Positions 1-5,895 of a DNA stretch of 6,186 nt are shown piece after piece. This stretch comes from Nitrosopumilales archaeon (GTDB lineage Archaea; Thermoproteota; Nitrososphaeria; Nitrososphaerales; Nitrosopumilaceae). Numbering within the stretch: position 1 is the stretch's first letter; every line of letters starts with the position of its first letter. The DNA is taken from the NCBI GenBank assembly GCA_016176745.1, contig JACOWO010000076.1:1-6186 (forward strand), written 5' to 3'. The position numbers and the translations under genes were made by a program. The notes below the pieces were generated by a model, which did no database searches, was not told the origin of the DNA, and saw only the letters and a list, made by a program, of their open reading frames with translations.

Positions 1-500
1 TTATTGTACAGTGACAACACGCGTGTAGAGTCGTTTGTTGAGCTTGCAGTAGTTACAATTTTGATGTTTTTTGAAAATTTTGTCATTTGGTTTAAAATCC
101 TGCTCAAGGCTGAGTCATTTGGTGTTTTTTTAAAGTTATGCCATGAAACAAGCAAATCTGTTCTAGTTTTTTTAATATAATTTGCAAACTGTTTATTTTT
201 TCTTAATGTGCTATATTCAACATCTAAAAGAAATGGATTGTATTCTGCAATTAATTTTAGAATAGATAACCTTTCGTTTTCATTTCCAGAAAACTTGCCA
301 CCTTCAGATTTTGGTCGTAGAGTACAAACAGATCTTTTCAAATATTTTTTTACCAACTCTAATGATTCTGGAACTTGATGTGGGCTTAGAAAATCGAATC
401 GTATTTCAATATAATTTGATTTTTTTGTAGCTTTTTTTACAATCTGACTTAGTTTTTTTGGTGTTTTTTCAGCTATTGTAACACATATTTTGTATGCCAT
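1..500 (-). CDS. aroD: 3-dehydroquinate dehydratase, type I (3' end cut by window edge)
   Basis: This gene converts 3-dehydroquinate to 3-dehydroshikimate through a Schiff-base lysine, the third step of the archaeal shikimate route. The frame starts at ATG 498-500 and stays open for 166 codons to the window edge. Type I enzymes are usually about 220-250 residues, so the C-terminal quarter lies outside. Visible signatures in family order are EIRFDF (E32, R34), LLDVEY (E95), SWHNF (H121, the catalytic His) and KIVTTA (K147, the Schiff-base Lys). The C-terminal substrate-binding Arg and loop are not in view. No clear Shine-Dalgarno sequence precedes the ATG. In the reconstructed ancestral arrangement the aroB' stop lay only 3 nt upstream, which suggests translational coupling; the 44-bp duplication now makes that gap 74 nt. 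The enzyme call is secure; whether expression is affected is inference. Confidence 0.9.
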   Translation of the reverse strand, partial: MAYKICVTIAEKTPKKLSQIVKKATKKSNYIEIRFDFLSPHQVPESLELVKKYLKRSVCTLRPKSEGGKFSGNENERLSILKLIAEYNPFLLDVEYSTLRKNKQFANYIKKTRTDLLVSWHNFKKTPNDSALSRILNQMTKFSKNIKIVTTASSTNDSTRVLSLYN

Positions 501-536
501 TGTCTATTTTTCAAGAATATATTCATCAGATACTTC

Positions 537-626
537 CATTCCAAAATGTCTGCCGGTGGCAGGTTTTGAGTACGCTAGTACATTCCAAAATGTCTGCCGG
601 TGGCAGGTTTTGAGTACGCTAGTACA
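537..626. repeat. Perfect 44-bp direct tandem duplication (two copies plus 2 bp)
   Basis: The 44-bp unit at 537-580 is repeated exactly at 581-624, and the period continues for two more bases (625-626). Both flanks mismatch immediately outside (536 versus 580, 583 versus 627). On the minus strand each copy encodes the aroB' motif region around KPATGRHFGM. Because 44 is not a multiple of three, the second copy is read out of frame and a TAG appears at 575-577. Complete identity points to a very recent event or an assembly artefact. Confidence 0.97.
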
Positions 627-1606
627 GTGTCTCCTTTTTTTAAGTGAGTCACAGATACTAGATGGCCGTTTGGTTTTACAAATCGAATAGTTTCTGCGTC
701 TTGAGCTATTATTCCTCCAACCTCATCGCCTATCTGAGCTTTTATCATAAGCATTGGTCTTCTTTCAATTTTTGATCTTCCTACTGTAGCCCTTCTCACT
801 TTTCCTTTTGAATCAAGTACCAACACTTCAGAACCCGTTTCAAGCTCAGATAGATATTTTGTTGTACCATCAGGTGATAATGTATAACAGTGTACTGCAC
901 CAGCATTTACTCTGAATGGTCGCGGTGATGTAAAAGAAGAGCCAACTGATTCATTATGAACTAAAAACAAAAAGTTTGCTCTGCTTCCAATTAACATTCC
1001 TTCTCCTCTGTGGAGCATAGATGCAGTATCTACACAGACTCGTTCTCCGTCTCCAACTCCTTTAATATCAATTATCTTTGCTGCCTGTAAGTCAAAACTT
1101 CCTGAACCAAGATAAACAAGTGCCTCTCTTACCTCATTAATTGACGATGTCTCAAAGATGACGCCGTCTACACCAATCTCAAGTATTGAGAACATCTTCC
1201 GTACCTCTTCAGGCTCTTTTGCTATGGCAAAAACTTTAGTATGTAACTTGTGTAATTTTGCAATAATATTCTCAAGTGGAATTATTTTCCAGTCTTTTAC
1301 CTCAACTATTACAAAATCTAAGCCTTTTTTTGCAGAATCTAGAATTTTTTCTATATCTGCATTAGACAAGACTTTGAATTTCCGTCCAGTCTTTTTCCCT
1401 TTTGGTTTTGTCGTGTCTTTATCAAGTATTACATAATTTGCAGAAGTAGAAGGAAACAATGACGCAAGCCTTGTTTTTGTTCTAGTTAGAATTTTTGGAT
1501 CTAAATATACAATGTTTATGCCCTCGTTTTTTAGATTGACAAGGAATTTACCTAATTGATTTTTTGAGACTTTAGGTAAAATAATTAATTCTCTATTTTT
1601 GCTCAA
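575..1606 (-). CDS. aroB': 3-dehydroquinate synthase II (archaeal AroB'), C-terminus altered by a tandem duplication
   Basis: The archaeal DHQ synthase II oxidatively deaminates and cyclises 2-amino-3,7-dideoxy-D-threo-hept-6-ulosonate to 3-dehydroquinate, using NAD. The 343-residue product carries the conserved blocks of this family: GDGERVCVDT (185-194), GEGMLIGS (201-208), RPFRVNAGAVHCYT (229-242), AQDAETIR (301-308) and KPATGRHFGM (333-342). The start is TTG at 1604-1606, overlapping the end of aroA' by 14 nt; the next Met is near residue 138, too late to keep the N-terminal domain. The 3' end is abnormal. A perfect 44-bp tandem duplication makes the protein end GRHFGMY-stop. Removing one copy restores GRHFGM followed by EVSDEYILEK and TAG at 504-506, giving 352 residues and a natural-looking family end. 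The catalytic core is intact, so the product may still work. Mutation, phase variation and assembly error all remain possible. Confidence 0.92.
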   Translation of the reverse strand: MSKNRELIILPKVSKNQLGKFLVNLKNEGINIVYLDPKILTRTKTRLASLFPSTSANYVILDKDTTKPKGKKTGRKFKVLSNADIEKILDSAKKGLDFVIVEVKDWKIIPLENIIAKLHKLHTKVFAIAKEPEEVRKMFSILEIGVDGVIFETSSINEVREALVYLGSGSFDLQAAKIIDIKGVGDGERVCVDTASMLHRGEGMLIGSRANFLFLVHNESVGSSFTSPRPFRVNAGAVHCYTLSPDGTTKYLSELETGSEVLVLDSKGKVRRATVGRSKIERRPMLMIKAQIGDEVGGIIAQDAETIRFVKPNGHLVSVTHLKKGDTVLAYSKPATGRHFGMY

Positions 1607-2381
1607 TTTTTTTTGCTGCTTCCTTTGCAGTTTCTTTTTTGAATATGATTGCAGCTAGGGCTTGTACCATTTTTTCAGGATTTTTGTGGGCAAAAATATT
1701 TCGCCCATAAGTTACGCCTTTTGCTCCTGCTTTCATTGCGTCTTCAGTCATTTGTAAAACATCAAGATCAGTTTTTGCTTTTGGTCCGCCTGCTATTACC
1801 ACTGGTACTGGAACACTCTTTATTACTTTGGCAAACGAATCAATATCGCCAGTATATAGCGTCTTGACAATATCTGCACCACATTCTGCACCAATTCTTG
1901 CAACATGTGCTACAATTTCAGGATCGTGGGGATTTTTGATATTTTCTCCTCTAGGATACATCATTGCTAAAAGCGGCATATTCCATTTATGACATTGCTC
2001 TGCTGTCATTCCAAGCTGTTCTAGCATCTCTGGTTCTTCTTTTCCACCAATGTTGATGTGTAATGATACTCCGTCAGCACCGAGGCGTAAGGCCTCCTCT
2101 GCAGTGCCTGTCAACATTTTTCTGTTTGGCGACGATGATAACGAAGTGCTACTTGAGAAATGAACCAAGATGCCAATCTTTGTTGGTTTTGGAAGTGTTT
2201 TTAAAATTCCTTTGTTAATAATTACGCTTGTTAATCCATGACTTTCGCATTTGTAAATAATTGAGTGGGGATCCTCAAGACCCTCAATTGGTCCATTTGA
2301 AATACCATGATCCATTGGGATGCAAAGCATTTTGCCTTTTCTTAAAATTCGGTTGAGTCTTATTTCTAGACCAGATGCCAT
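1593..2381 (-). CDS. aroA': 2-amino-3,7-dideoxy-D-threo-hept-6-ulosonate (ADH) synthase, class I aldolase family
   Basis: This aldolase condenses aspartate semialdehyde with a deoxyketohexose phosphate (6-deoxy-5-ketofructose 1-phosphate in methanogens) to give ADH, the archaeal alternative to DAHP synthase at the entry to aromatic biosynthesis. The 262 residues are close to the family length. Motifs in order are [10 protein letters not shown] (D24, H25), [12 protein letters not shown] (101-112), MYPRG (Y142, the likely acid/base residue), [10 protein letters not shown] (K173, the Schiff-base Lys), VVIAGGPK (194-201) and [11 protein letters not shown] (222-232, phosphate binding). The frame could be extended to 2438, but I choose ATG 2379-2381: a GGAG lies 8 nt upstream, and the extension is a hydrophobic stretch not expected in this family and overlaps the promoter region. 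It is first in the operon and overlaps aroB' by 14 nt. The DhnA/FbaB fructose-bisphosphate aldolases are the nearest alternative; adjacency to aroB' favours ADH synthase. Confidence 0.92.
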   Translation of the reverse strand: MASGLEIRLNRILRKGKMLCIPMDHGISNGPIEGLEDPHSIIYKCESHGLTSVIINKGILKTLPKPTKIGILVHFSSSTSLSSSPNRKMLTGTAEEALRLGADGVSLHINIGGKEEPEMLEQLGMTAEQCHKWNMPLLAMMYPRGENIKNPHDPEIVAHVARIGAECGADIVKTLYTGDIDSFAKVIKSVPVPVVIAGGPKAKTDLDVLQMTEDAMKAGAKGVTYGRNIFAHKNPEKMVQALAAIIFKKETAKEAAKKIEQK

Positions 2382-2389
2382 AAATGATT

Positions 2390-2393
2390 CTCC
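2390..2393 (-). promoter_or_regulatory. Shine-Dalgarno site deciding the aroA' start
   Basis: On the minus strand GGAG lies 8 nt upstream of the ATG at 2379-2381. It supports that start over the in-frame upstream one at 2438. Confidence 0.6.
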
Positions 2394-2404
2394 GCTTTGC
2401 GCCC

Positions 2405-2420
2405 TACTTAAAAATAACGT
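2405..2420 (-). promoter_or_regulatory. Probable TATA-box region of the aroA'-aroB'-aroD operon
   Basis: On the minus strand the stretch reads ACGTTATTTTTAAGTA. A TATA element centred near 2411-2416 would start transcription about 25 nt downstream, close to 2385-2390 and thus very near the aroA' ATG. The match to the archaeal consensus is only fair, and whether the GGAG is included in the mRNA depends on the exact start. Confidence 0.4.
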
Positions 2421-2496
2421 AAAAAATGAAATCAGCAAAAAGACAATCGATCATACAAAACTTACCAAGTTGATTCATTTTGCTAACAGCTCAAAG

Positions 2497-2504
2497 ATTA
2501 AATA
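2497..2504 (+). promoter_or_regulatory. Probable TATA box of the mqnC-like gene
   Basis: ATTAAATA lies about 33 nt upstream of the TTG start at 2534. Typical archaeal spacing puts the transcript start around 2525-2528, giving an almost leaderless mRNA. The 2382-2533 gap between the two divergent genes contains nothing else I can support. Confidence 0.5.
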
Positions 2505-2533
2505 GCATTTGAAAAGCAACAAATGCAGATTAA

Positions 2534-3652
2534 TTGAGTCAAATTACTGAACAAATTCATTCAAGCGAAATTGGAGACATTTTAGAAAACTCGCTTCATG
2601 GAAAACGACCTACAATTGATGATTGTATCATGCTTTTAGAGTCAGATGATGTTTTTCTAATGGGCCTTGTTGCAGGAAAACTAACCCAAAACCAATTTGG
2701 GAAAAAAGTATCTTTTGTAAATAACATAATCCTAAACTACACAAACGTTTGCATTACTGATTGCAAGTTTTGTGCATTTTACAGACCTCCTGGAGATAAT
2801 GAAGCATACACATTAACCCTTGATCAAATCGAGGCCAGAGTAAAAACTGCATGGGATTTGTTTAAGATTAGACAAGTGCTCATTCAGGGTGGGCACAACC
2901 CAAACCTTGGAATCGAATACTATGAGGATGCATTTAGAATGATTAGAACAAAGTTTCCAAAAGTTGGGGTTCATGGACTTTCAGCATCAGAAATAGACAT
3001 GATTGCACGTGTTGAAAAATCGTCTACAAAAGAAACTATCTCACGATTAAAAGATTCTGGATTACAGTCTGTCCCAGGAGCTGGCTCTGAAATTCTAGTT
3101 GATCCTGTAAAAAAAATTATCAGCCCAAAAAAGATCTCAAGTGACGAATGGCTTCGCATCATGGAAGAAGCTCACTTACTTGGCCTTCCTGCATCAGCTA
3201 CTATGATGTATGGGCACGTTGAATCTGTACAGGATATAGCAGAACACTTTTACAAAATTGCAGCATTGCAGGAAAAAACAAAGGGATTCATGGCATTTAT
3301 TCCATGGAGCTTTGAGCCAAATAACACTCTGTTACAAAAAGAAAGTACTGTAAATTTTGGTGCAGGTGGCATGCAACTTTTGAAAATGATTGCAATAAGC
3401 AGACTAGTCTATGATGGACTGATACCTCATATTCAGTCGTCATGGCTTACAAATGGAGTTGGAATGGCACAACTTGCGCTTCAATATGGCGCAGATGATT
3501 TTGGTGGAACACTCATTGGAGAAGAGGTAGTATCATGCACTGGGGCTCGTTCAACTGAGCTTACCAGTCAAAGAATAATTGATTCTATAAGACAGATTGG
3601 TTATCAGGTAGAAGAAAGGGATAATTTTTACAATACTGTATGCATGCATTAA
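2534..3652 (+). CDS. mqnC: Radical SAM enzyme of the MqnC/CofH family, probable cyclic dehypoxanthinyl futalosine synthase
   Basis: This 372-residue protein belongs to the radical SAM family containing MqnC, MqnE and CofH. The iron-sulphur/SAM motif is C73-x3-C77-x2-C80 within NVCITDCKFCAFYR. Further blocks are AYTLTLDQI (91-99), LIQGGHNPNLGIEYYED (116-132), GAGSEILVD (182-190), IISPKKISSDEWLRIM (195-210), SATMMYGHVES (221-231), FIPWSFEPNNT (255-265) and the C-terminal DDFGGTLIGEEVV (321-333). QGGHNP with the HVES and PWSF blocks resembles MqnC, which cyclises dehypoxanthinyl futalosine in the futalosine menaquinone pathway, more than MqnE. CofH (F420 biosynthesis) is a close relative and cannot be excluded by eye. 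The start is TTG 2534-2536, with an in-frame TAA just before it. The gene converges with ubiD and their stops overlap in TTAA. The family assignment is firm; the exact reaction is inference, helped by the neighbouring chorismate-route and UbiD genes. Confidence 0.8.
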   Translation: MSQITEQIHSSEIGDILENSLHGKRPTIDDCIMLLESDDVFLMGLVAGKLTQNQFGKKVSFVNNIILNYTNVCITDCKFCAFYRPPGDNEAYTLTLDQIEARVKTAWDLFKIRQVLIQGGHNPNLGIEYYEDAFRMIRTKFPKVGVHGLSASEIDMIARVEKSSTKETISRLKDSGLQSVPGAGSEILVDPVKKIISPKKISSDEWLRIMEEAHLLGLPASATMMYGHVESVQDIAEHFYKIAALQEKTKGFMAFIPWSFEPNNTLLQKESTVNFGAGGMQLLKMIAISRLVYDGLIPHIQSSWLTNGVGMAQLALQYGADDFGGTLIGEEVVSCTGARSTELTSQRIIDSIRQIGYQVEERDNFYNTVCMH

Positions 3653-5091
3653 ATTCCATAGCCTGACCATTTAGAGTCAACAAGACTTTTTGTAGTATCA
3701 TCAACCTTTACCTGTTCTTGAATCTCTCGCTCAAATCCCTCCACTTTTGTTTTTTGAGTTGCGTCAATTCCAAGTTTTGATCCTAGGTTAAGCAGAGGTG
3801 ATGCAGGATCCAGTGTGTCTGTTGGAGTTTTATCAATTATCATAACATCACGTGTTGCATCAGCTCGTGTTGTTATTGCCCAGATGACATCGTTTATGTC
3901 ATGTACGTTTACATCGTCATCTACTACAACAAAAATTTTAGTTAATGACAGCTGTCCTAACCCCCATAATCCCATCATGACCTTTCTTGCTTGTCCTGGG
4001 TAGCGTTTTTTAATAGAAATTATTGCAAGGCCTTGGAACCATCCAGAAGGAGGCATTGAAAAATCCACAACTTCTGGCTGAAACATCCTAATTAATGGTA
4101 AAAAGGAGCGCTCTATTACTTTGCCAATGTATGCATCTTCTAAAATTGGTTTTCCAACTATAGTGGTAAGATAAATTGGTTTTTTTCTTTGCATCATTCC
4201 AGTTAAGGTAAATGTTGGATACGGTTCTTTTGGGGTATAGTATCCTGTGTGATCACCAAAAGGCCCCTCATCTCTAACATCAAAAGGATCTACATATCCT
4301 TCTAGCACAATTTCTGCATTAGCAGGAACCTCCAAGTCTATTGTCTTACACTTTACAGTCTTGATTCCTTTTTTTCGTGTAATGCCGGCAAACACAAATT
4401 TGTCTAGTCCTTCAGGAACAGGTGCAACTGCTGAAAAAATTGTTGCGGGATCTCCGCCAATTACTATTGCAGCCTCAATTTTTTCTCCTTTTTCTTTTGT
4501 TATATCATGATGGTGTGCACCACGCTTGTGTTTTTGCCAATGCATTAACGCATGCTTGCTATCAAGAATCTGCATTCTGTAAACTCCAAGATTTCTGACA
4601 CCTGTCTCTGGATGTTTTGTTACAACAAATCCAAATGTAATGAATCGTCCTGCATCTTTTGGCCATGTTTTTAGAATTGGAATCTTGTCAAATGACGGAG
4701 AATCATCAACAATTTCTGTTACGGGTCCATCTTTTTCTAACTTTGGAAAAACATCACCCATTTTTGCAAGCTCTGGTAGTTTTTTTATCTTGTTTAAAAC
4801 ACCGGAAGGCACTTCCATCTTTGTCATATCCACAATTCGTTGACCAATTTCTGTAAAGTCTGATGTTTCAAGACCAATCTCAAGTCTTTTTAGCGAACCA
4901 AACGCATTTCCTAGAACTGGCATATCATAATCTTTCACATTTTCAAAAAGAAGCGCAGGACCATTTGTATACATTGTCCTTCTAAGAATCTCTGCAATCT
5001 CAAGATCTGAATCAACTTGTGTAGTTATTCGTTTAAGCTCTCCTGCTTTTTCAAGTTCATCAACAAATTGATGAATATCATCAAGAGTCAC
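3649..5091 (-). CDS. ubiD: UbiD family prenylated-FMN-dependent decarboxylase
   Basis: UbiD enzymes reversibly decarboxylate aromatic or unsaturated acids using prenylated FMN made by UbiX. The 480 residues match the usual length. Cofactor and active-site motifs are NLGVYRMQ (167-174, with N167 and R172) and DEGPFGDHTGYY (274-285), giving the expected Arg-Glu-acid set R172, E275 and D280. The conserved PIYLTTIVGKP block is at 305-315, and the C-terminal DDDVNVHDINDVIWAITTR at 391-409. The start is GTG 5089-5091; an in-frame TGA lies just upstream and the next Met is residue 40. A TATA-like box about 28 nt upstream implies a leaderless or nearly leaderless transcript. The substrate is not visible in the sequence. 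Next to an MqnC-like gene, decarboxylation of a naphthoate intermediate of menaquinone is the best guess; other aromatic acids are possible. No UbiX is present in the window. Confidence 0.9.
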   Translation of the reverse strand: MTLDDIHQFVDELEKAGELKRITTQVDSDLEIAEILRRTMYTNGPALLFENVKDYDMPVLGNAFGSLKRLEIGLETSDFTEIGQRIVDMTKMEVPSGVLNKIKKLPELAKMGDVFPKLEKDGPVTEIVDDSPSFDKIPILKTWPKDAGRFITFGFVVTKHPETGVRNLGVYRMQILDSKHALMHWQKHKRGAHHHDITKEKGEKIEAAIVIGGDPATIFSAVAPVPEGLDKFVFAGITRKKGIKTVKCKTIDLEVPANAEIVLEGYVDPFDVRDEGPFGDHTGYYTPKEPYPTFTLTGMMQRKKPIYLTTIVGKPILEDAYIGKVIERSFLPLIRMFQPEVVDFSMPPSGWFQGLAIISIKKRYPGQARKVMMGLWGLGQLSLTKIFVVVDDDVNVHDINDVIWAITTRADATRDVMIIDKTPTDTLDPASPLLNLGSKLGIDATQKTKVEGFEREIQEQVKVDDTTKSLVDSKWSGYGI

Positions 5092-5115
5092 GAATCACTA
5101 TGAAGGCGCTGACAG

Positions 5116-5122
5116 TATAAGC
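5116..5122 (-). promoter_or_regulatory. Probable TATA box of ubiD
   Basis: GCTTATA on the minus strand is centred about 28 nt before the GTG start, so transcription would begin at or within a few bases of the start codon. Confidence 0.45.
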
Positions 5123-5161
5123 TTAACTAGATTTATCTAATAATGCAATTTTTGGAAAAAA

Positions 5162-5195
5162 ATTTAACACATGTGTTTTAATTACTAATACAAGG
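5162..5195 (+). promoter_or_regulatory. Promoter and ribosome-binding region of the 78-residue protein
   Basis: ATTTAAC at 5162-5168 is a plausible TATA box; it predicts a transcript start near 5191 and a 12-nt leader containing AAGG (5192-5195), 7 nt before the ATG at 5203. TTTTAATTA at 5176-5184 is an alternative box that would give a leaderless transcript. Confidence 0.4.
5166..5177. promoter_or_regulatory. 12-bp perfect palindrome between divergent genes, candidate operator
   Basis: AACACATGTGTT is its own reverse complement. It lies between the GTG of ubiD and the ATG of the 78-residue Cys-rich protein, and overlaps or touches the AT-rich stretches that could serve as TATA box for the latter. 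A dimeric regulator bound here could control that gene and perhaps ubiD. Function is inference. Confidence 0.35.
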
Positions 5196-5202
5196 TTCTC
5201 AT

Positions 5203-5439
5203 ATGTTGGACGAGCAGAAAAAATGTGCAGTATGCAAGGGCACTGGAACAATTGAGCTACTTAATTCACAATGTCCCTTCTGTAATGGAACAGGAGAATA
5301 CTCAAAAACAGCAGAAAGCTATCTAAAATCCCATATCTGCCAGTGTATATTTTTGGATAGGAAAACATGTCCGTTGTGTACAAAAAAATGTCATCACGAC
5401 ACTCCTAACAAACCAAAAATTTTGCTAGGCCCAGTTTAA
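5203..5439 (+). CDS. Small Cys-rich protein with two DnaJ-type CxxCxGxG zinc motifs
   Basis: The 78-residue product carries two copies of the CxxCxGxG motif found in the zinc domain of DnaJ/Hsp40: C8-x2-C11-KGTG and C24-x2-C27-NGTG. Four cysteines spaced like this normally bind one zinc ion. A second cluster follows: C46, C48, C56, C59, C63 and H64/H65, enough for another metal site. There is no J domain, signal peptide or membrane segment, so it is not a full DnaJ; it probably acts in the cytosol. The start is ATG 5203, with AAGG 7 nt upstream. It diverges from ubiD across a short promoter region and converges with another Cys/His-rich small protein, ending 8 bp from it. The role is unknown; zinc or redox sensing, RNA or protein binding, and help in metallocentre assembly are all possible. 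Coding is well supported by motif conservation. Confidence 0.8.
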   Translation: MLDEQKKCAVCKGTGTIELLNSQCPFCNGTGEYSKTAESYLKSHICQCIFLDRKTCPLCTKKCHHDTPNKPKILLGPV

Positions 5440-5457
5440 TAATTTGTTTAATTAATT
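5436..5457. terminator. AT-rich convergent junction, possible bidirectional terminator
   Basis: The 8-bp space between two convergent stops sits in an almost pure A/T tract with short T runs readable on both strands. Archaeal termination relies on T-rich tracts, so this may end both transcripts. There is no hairpin of note. Confidence 0.3.
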
Positions 5458-5825
5458 GGAGGAAGCTCACTTTTTTTGTCGTGGCCTCCAGAACCAAATT
5501 TACAGTAAAAACATAAATCAGATTGCATGTAAGTTAATTTTTCAATTTGTATTGCACCGATCTTTAATGCAATTTTTGTTAACAGTCTATACTTTAGTGG
5601 CATTGCTGGTATTACCTCTTTCATGTATACATCATGATGATCGGGACAGAACTTTAGAGTGACCTTTGCTGGTTCCCTGCTTGTCTGATTAATCGTTTTT
5701 GCAACGTTGATTTGTTCTCGTATGTACTCATGTTTAGGGCAAGGACAGTTTTTTCCTCTAGGGTGTTTGTAGGCAGGTGTGTTCTTCCAATCAAATCCAG
5801 GATATTCTTTTTCAAAATCGTCCAA
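5448..5825 (-). CDS. Cys/His-rich small protein of unknown function, putative metal binding
   Basis: I do not recognise a named family for this 125-residue product. Three Cys/His clusters stand out: C27-P-C29-x2-H32 within NCPCPKHEY, C60-x2-H63-H64 within FCPDHHDVY, and C105-x2-C108 within LCFYCKFG. Such spacing suggests one or two zinc (or iron) sites formed from distant parts of the chain. The N-terminus is acidic and aromatic (DDFEKEYPGFDW); residues 75-98 are Lys/Leu/Ile-rich and probably helical. There is no signal peptide or clear membrane segment. The start is TTG 5823-5825: an in-frame TAG lies two codons upstream, the next Met is residue 68, and a strong TTTATAAA box is about 27 nt upstream, predicting a leaderless mRNA. 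It converges on the other Cys-rich gene. Codon choice and AT content look like the neighbours, arguing for a native gene. Confidence 0.75.
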   Translation of the reverse strand: MDDFEKEYPGFDWKNTPAYKHPRGKNCPCPKHEYIREQINVAKTINQTSREPAKVTLKFCPDHHDVYMKEVIPAMPLKYRLLTKIALKIGAIQIEKLTYMQSDLCFYCKFGSGGHDKKSELPPIN

Positions 5826-5847
5826 TAACTAAACCAGTTCTCAATTG

Positions 5848-5855
5848 TTTATAAA
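5848..5855. promoter_or_regulatory. Palindromic TATA box, probably serving the minus-strand gene and possibly both
   Basis: TTTATAAA is the best TATA box in the window. On the minus strand it predicts a start near 5826, at the TTG of the 125-residue gene. Being palindromic, it could also fire on the plus strand, starting near 5878, about 12 nt before the ATG at 5890. Confidence 0.6.
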
Positions 5856-5895
5856 ACTTGATCAGTTTTTCGAGTTTGAATTAAACATAATGTAA

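Noticed and set aside
537..626. Direct repeats as a CRISPR or mobile-element footprint
   Set aside because: The copies abut with no spacer, there are only two, and the unit is coding sequence of aroB'. It is a simple tandem duplication, with no inverted ends or transposase.
490..690. Plus-strand open frame across the tandem duplication
   Set aside because: It exists because the repeat is read in two frames; the product has no family features and lies opposite aroB' and aroD.
1158..1436. Plus-strand open frame of 92 codons inside aroB'
   Set aside because: It lies wholly opposite conserved aroB' codons, is Ser/Phe/Ile-rich as expected of antisense, and has no promoter or ribosome site.
2382..2438. 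19-codon N-terminal extension of aroA' with a hydrophobic, signal-like look
   Set aside because: It overlaps the promoter region, has no ribosome site, and family members begin close to the MASGLEIR start. A cytosolic aldolase needs no signal.
2430..2520. Tiny ORFs of 15-24 codons on both strands between aroA' and mqnC
   Set aside because: They are low-complexity, lack start signals and are expected by chance in AT-rich DNA.
3640..3649. 10-bp palindrome ATGCATGCAT at the end of the radical SAM gene
   Set aside because: It encodes the last residues (CMH) and is a simple alternating repeat at a convergent 3' junction; no reason to call it an operator.
4640..4856. Two overlapping plus-strand frames of about 65 codons inside ubiD
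   Set aside because: Both are antisense to well-conserved UbiD coding sequence and lack initiation signals.
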